From Candidatus Paracaedibacter symbiosus (GTDB taxonomy: Bacteria > Pseudomonadota > Alphaproteobacteria > Paracaedibacterales > Paracaedibacteraceae): a stretch of DNA of 64,000 bases. The notes beneath the pieces were generated by a model. It saw only the letters and a program-made list of their open reading frames with translations. It was not told the DNA's origin and ran no database searches. The position numbers and the translations under genes are program-made. The stretch covers positions 1 to 64,000 of the forward strand of contig NZ_JQAK01000005.1 of the NCBI RefSeq assembly GCF_000757605.1, given 5' to 3'. Shown one piece after another: positions 63,802 to 64,000 of this stretch; the stretch's first letter is position 1, and every line of letters begins with the position of its first letter.

Positions 63802-63940
63802 TCAATTTTTCTCATTTGAGAGGGGAGGGTGTTCACCTTCTTCTTTAGCTTCTTTTTTTTCCCTCATTTTTTGCTGCCATGCCTGACGTTTTTTCTTCTT
63901 TTCAGCATAAAATTGTTTCTTGTGTTCAATATAGGCGGCC
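63802..63940 (-). pseudogene. C-terminal relic of a Lys/Glu-rich protein
   Basis: The minus strand reads AAYIEHKKQFYAEKKKKRQA, then WQQKMREKKEAKEEGEHPPL and a TGA at 63802. The upstream part is cut by an IS6 end at 63941. A charged helical tail with no recognised family. Confidence 0.45.
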
Positions 63941-64000
63941 GGCGCCGTCAAGTTAACTTTTGTAGAGATAGTAAAGATATGTTTAATTAGACCTATTAGA
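63941..64000 (-). mobile_element. IS6-family element, end only (continues past the window)
   Basis: GGCGCCGTCAAGTTAACTTT followed by TGTAGAGATAGTAAAGAT matches the left end of the complete copy at 37377. The transposase would lie to the right, beyond 64000. Confidence 0.7.

Noticed and set aside
1-64000. tRNA, rRNA and CRISPR arrays
   Set aside because: No cloverleaf with a GTTCGAATC-type arm, no rRNA-like block and no regularly spaced identical repeats with unique spacers were seen. The only regular series is the four transposon-end repeats at 40006-40125.

Overview
The window reads as a chromosomal piece of a low-GC, insertion-sequence-rich alphaproteobacterium that lives inside a host cell, probably an amoeba symbiont of the Holosporales/Paracaedibacter type. 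This placement is inferred from gene content, not from a marker gene. The supporting signs are several secreted eukaryotic-like proteins (F-box, leucine-rich repeat, Sel1 repeat, phospholipase D-like, trypsin-like, TraB/GumN), a DMT-type transporter of the kind intracellular bacteria use for S-adenosylmethionine, a large NB-ARC/TPR regulator, and heavy decay by IS6, IS3, IS110 and group II introns. No rRNA, tRNA or CRISPR array was found.

1-13.5 kb: the 3' part of an MFS transporter; a decayed natural-product cluster (tail of an acyl-carrier-protein transacylase, a phosphopantetheinyl transferase lacking its core, an intact MGT-type glycosyltransferase); broken resolvases and IS110 copies; secreted PLD-like and LRR proteins; a tyrosine recombinase; and a Sel1-repeat gene split by one frameshift in an A7 tract. 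13.5-17 kb: a cobalamin riboswitch with its own promoter controls nrdA-nrdB, the B12-independent class I ribonucleotide reductase. 17.7-19.3 kb: a secreted trypsin-like protease.

19.3-23.6 kb: two nested group II introns, one inserted in the reverse transcriptase of the other, on an IS3 orfA. 23.6-27.2 kb: a 1203-residue HTH-TM-NB-ARC-TPR protein. 28.7-34.8 kb: a five-gene glycan operon whose first gene is an in-frame fusion of half a UDP-ManNAc dehydrogenase with a UDP-GlcNAc 2-epimerase, followed by a glycosyltransferase, a glycosyltransferase-HAD fusion, a radical SAM enzyme and a polysaccharide-deacetylase-like protein. 36-41.5 kb: IS6 and IS3 debris, a putative secreted F-box protein, and a 1.57-kb unit bounded by long inverted repeats that carries a secreted-protein gene in place of a transposase and has a 166-bp MITE-like unit nested in it.

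41.8-53.8 kb is the most interesting stretch, a signalling island. It holds an alpha/beta hydrolase, an autoinducer-binding protein without its DNA-binding domain, a LuxI-type acyl-homoserine-lactone synthase with all catalytic residues, a DMT transporter, an XRE regulator operon, two LysR regulators, a haem-oxygenase-fold (diiron oxidase-like) enzyme overlapping a CqsS/LqsS-like membrane histidine kinase, and a convergent receiver-domain protein. Two unrelated quorum-sensing modules therefore appear to sit side by side. 54-64 kb: more secreted proteins of unknown role, relics of Fic and AbiEii toxin genes cut by IS elements, a complete IS6 copy, and group II intron and IS6 ends at the right edge.
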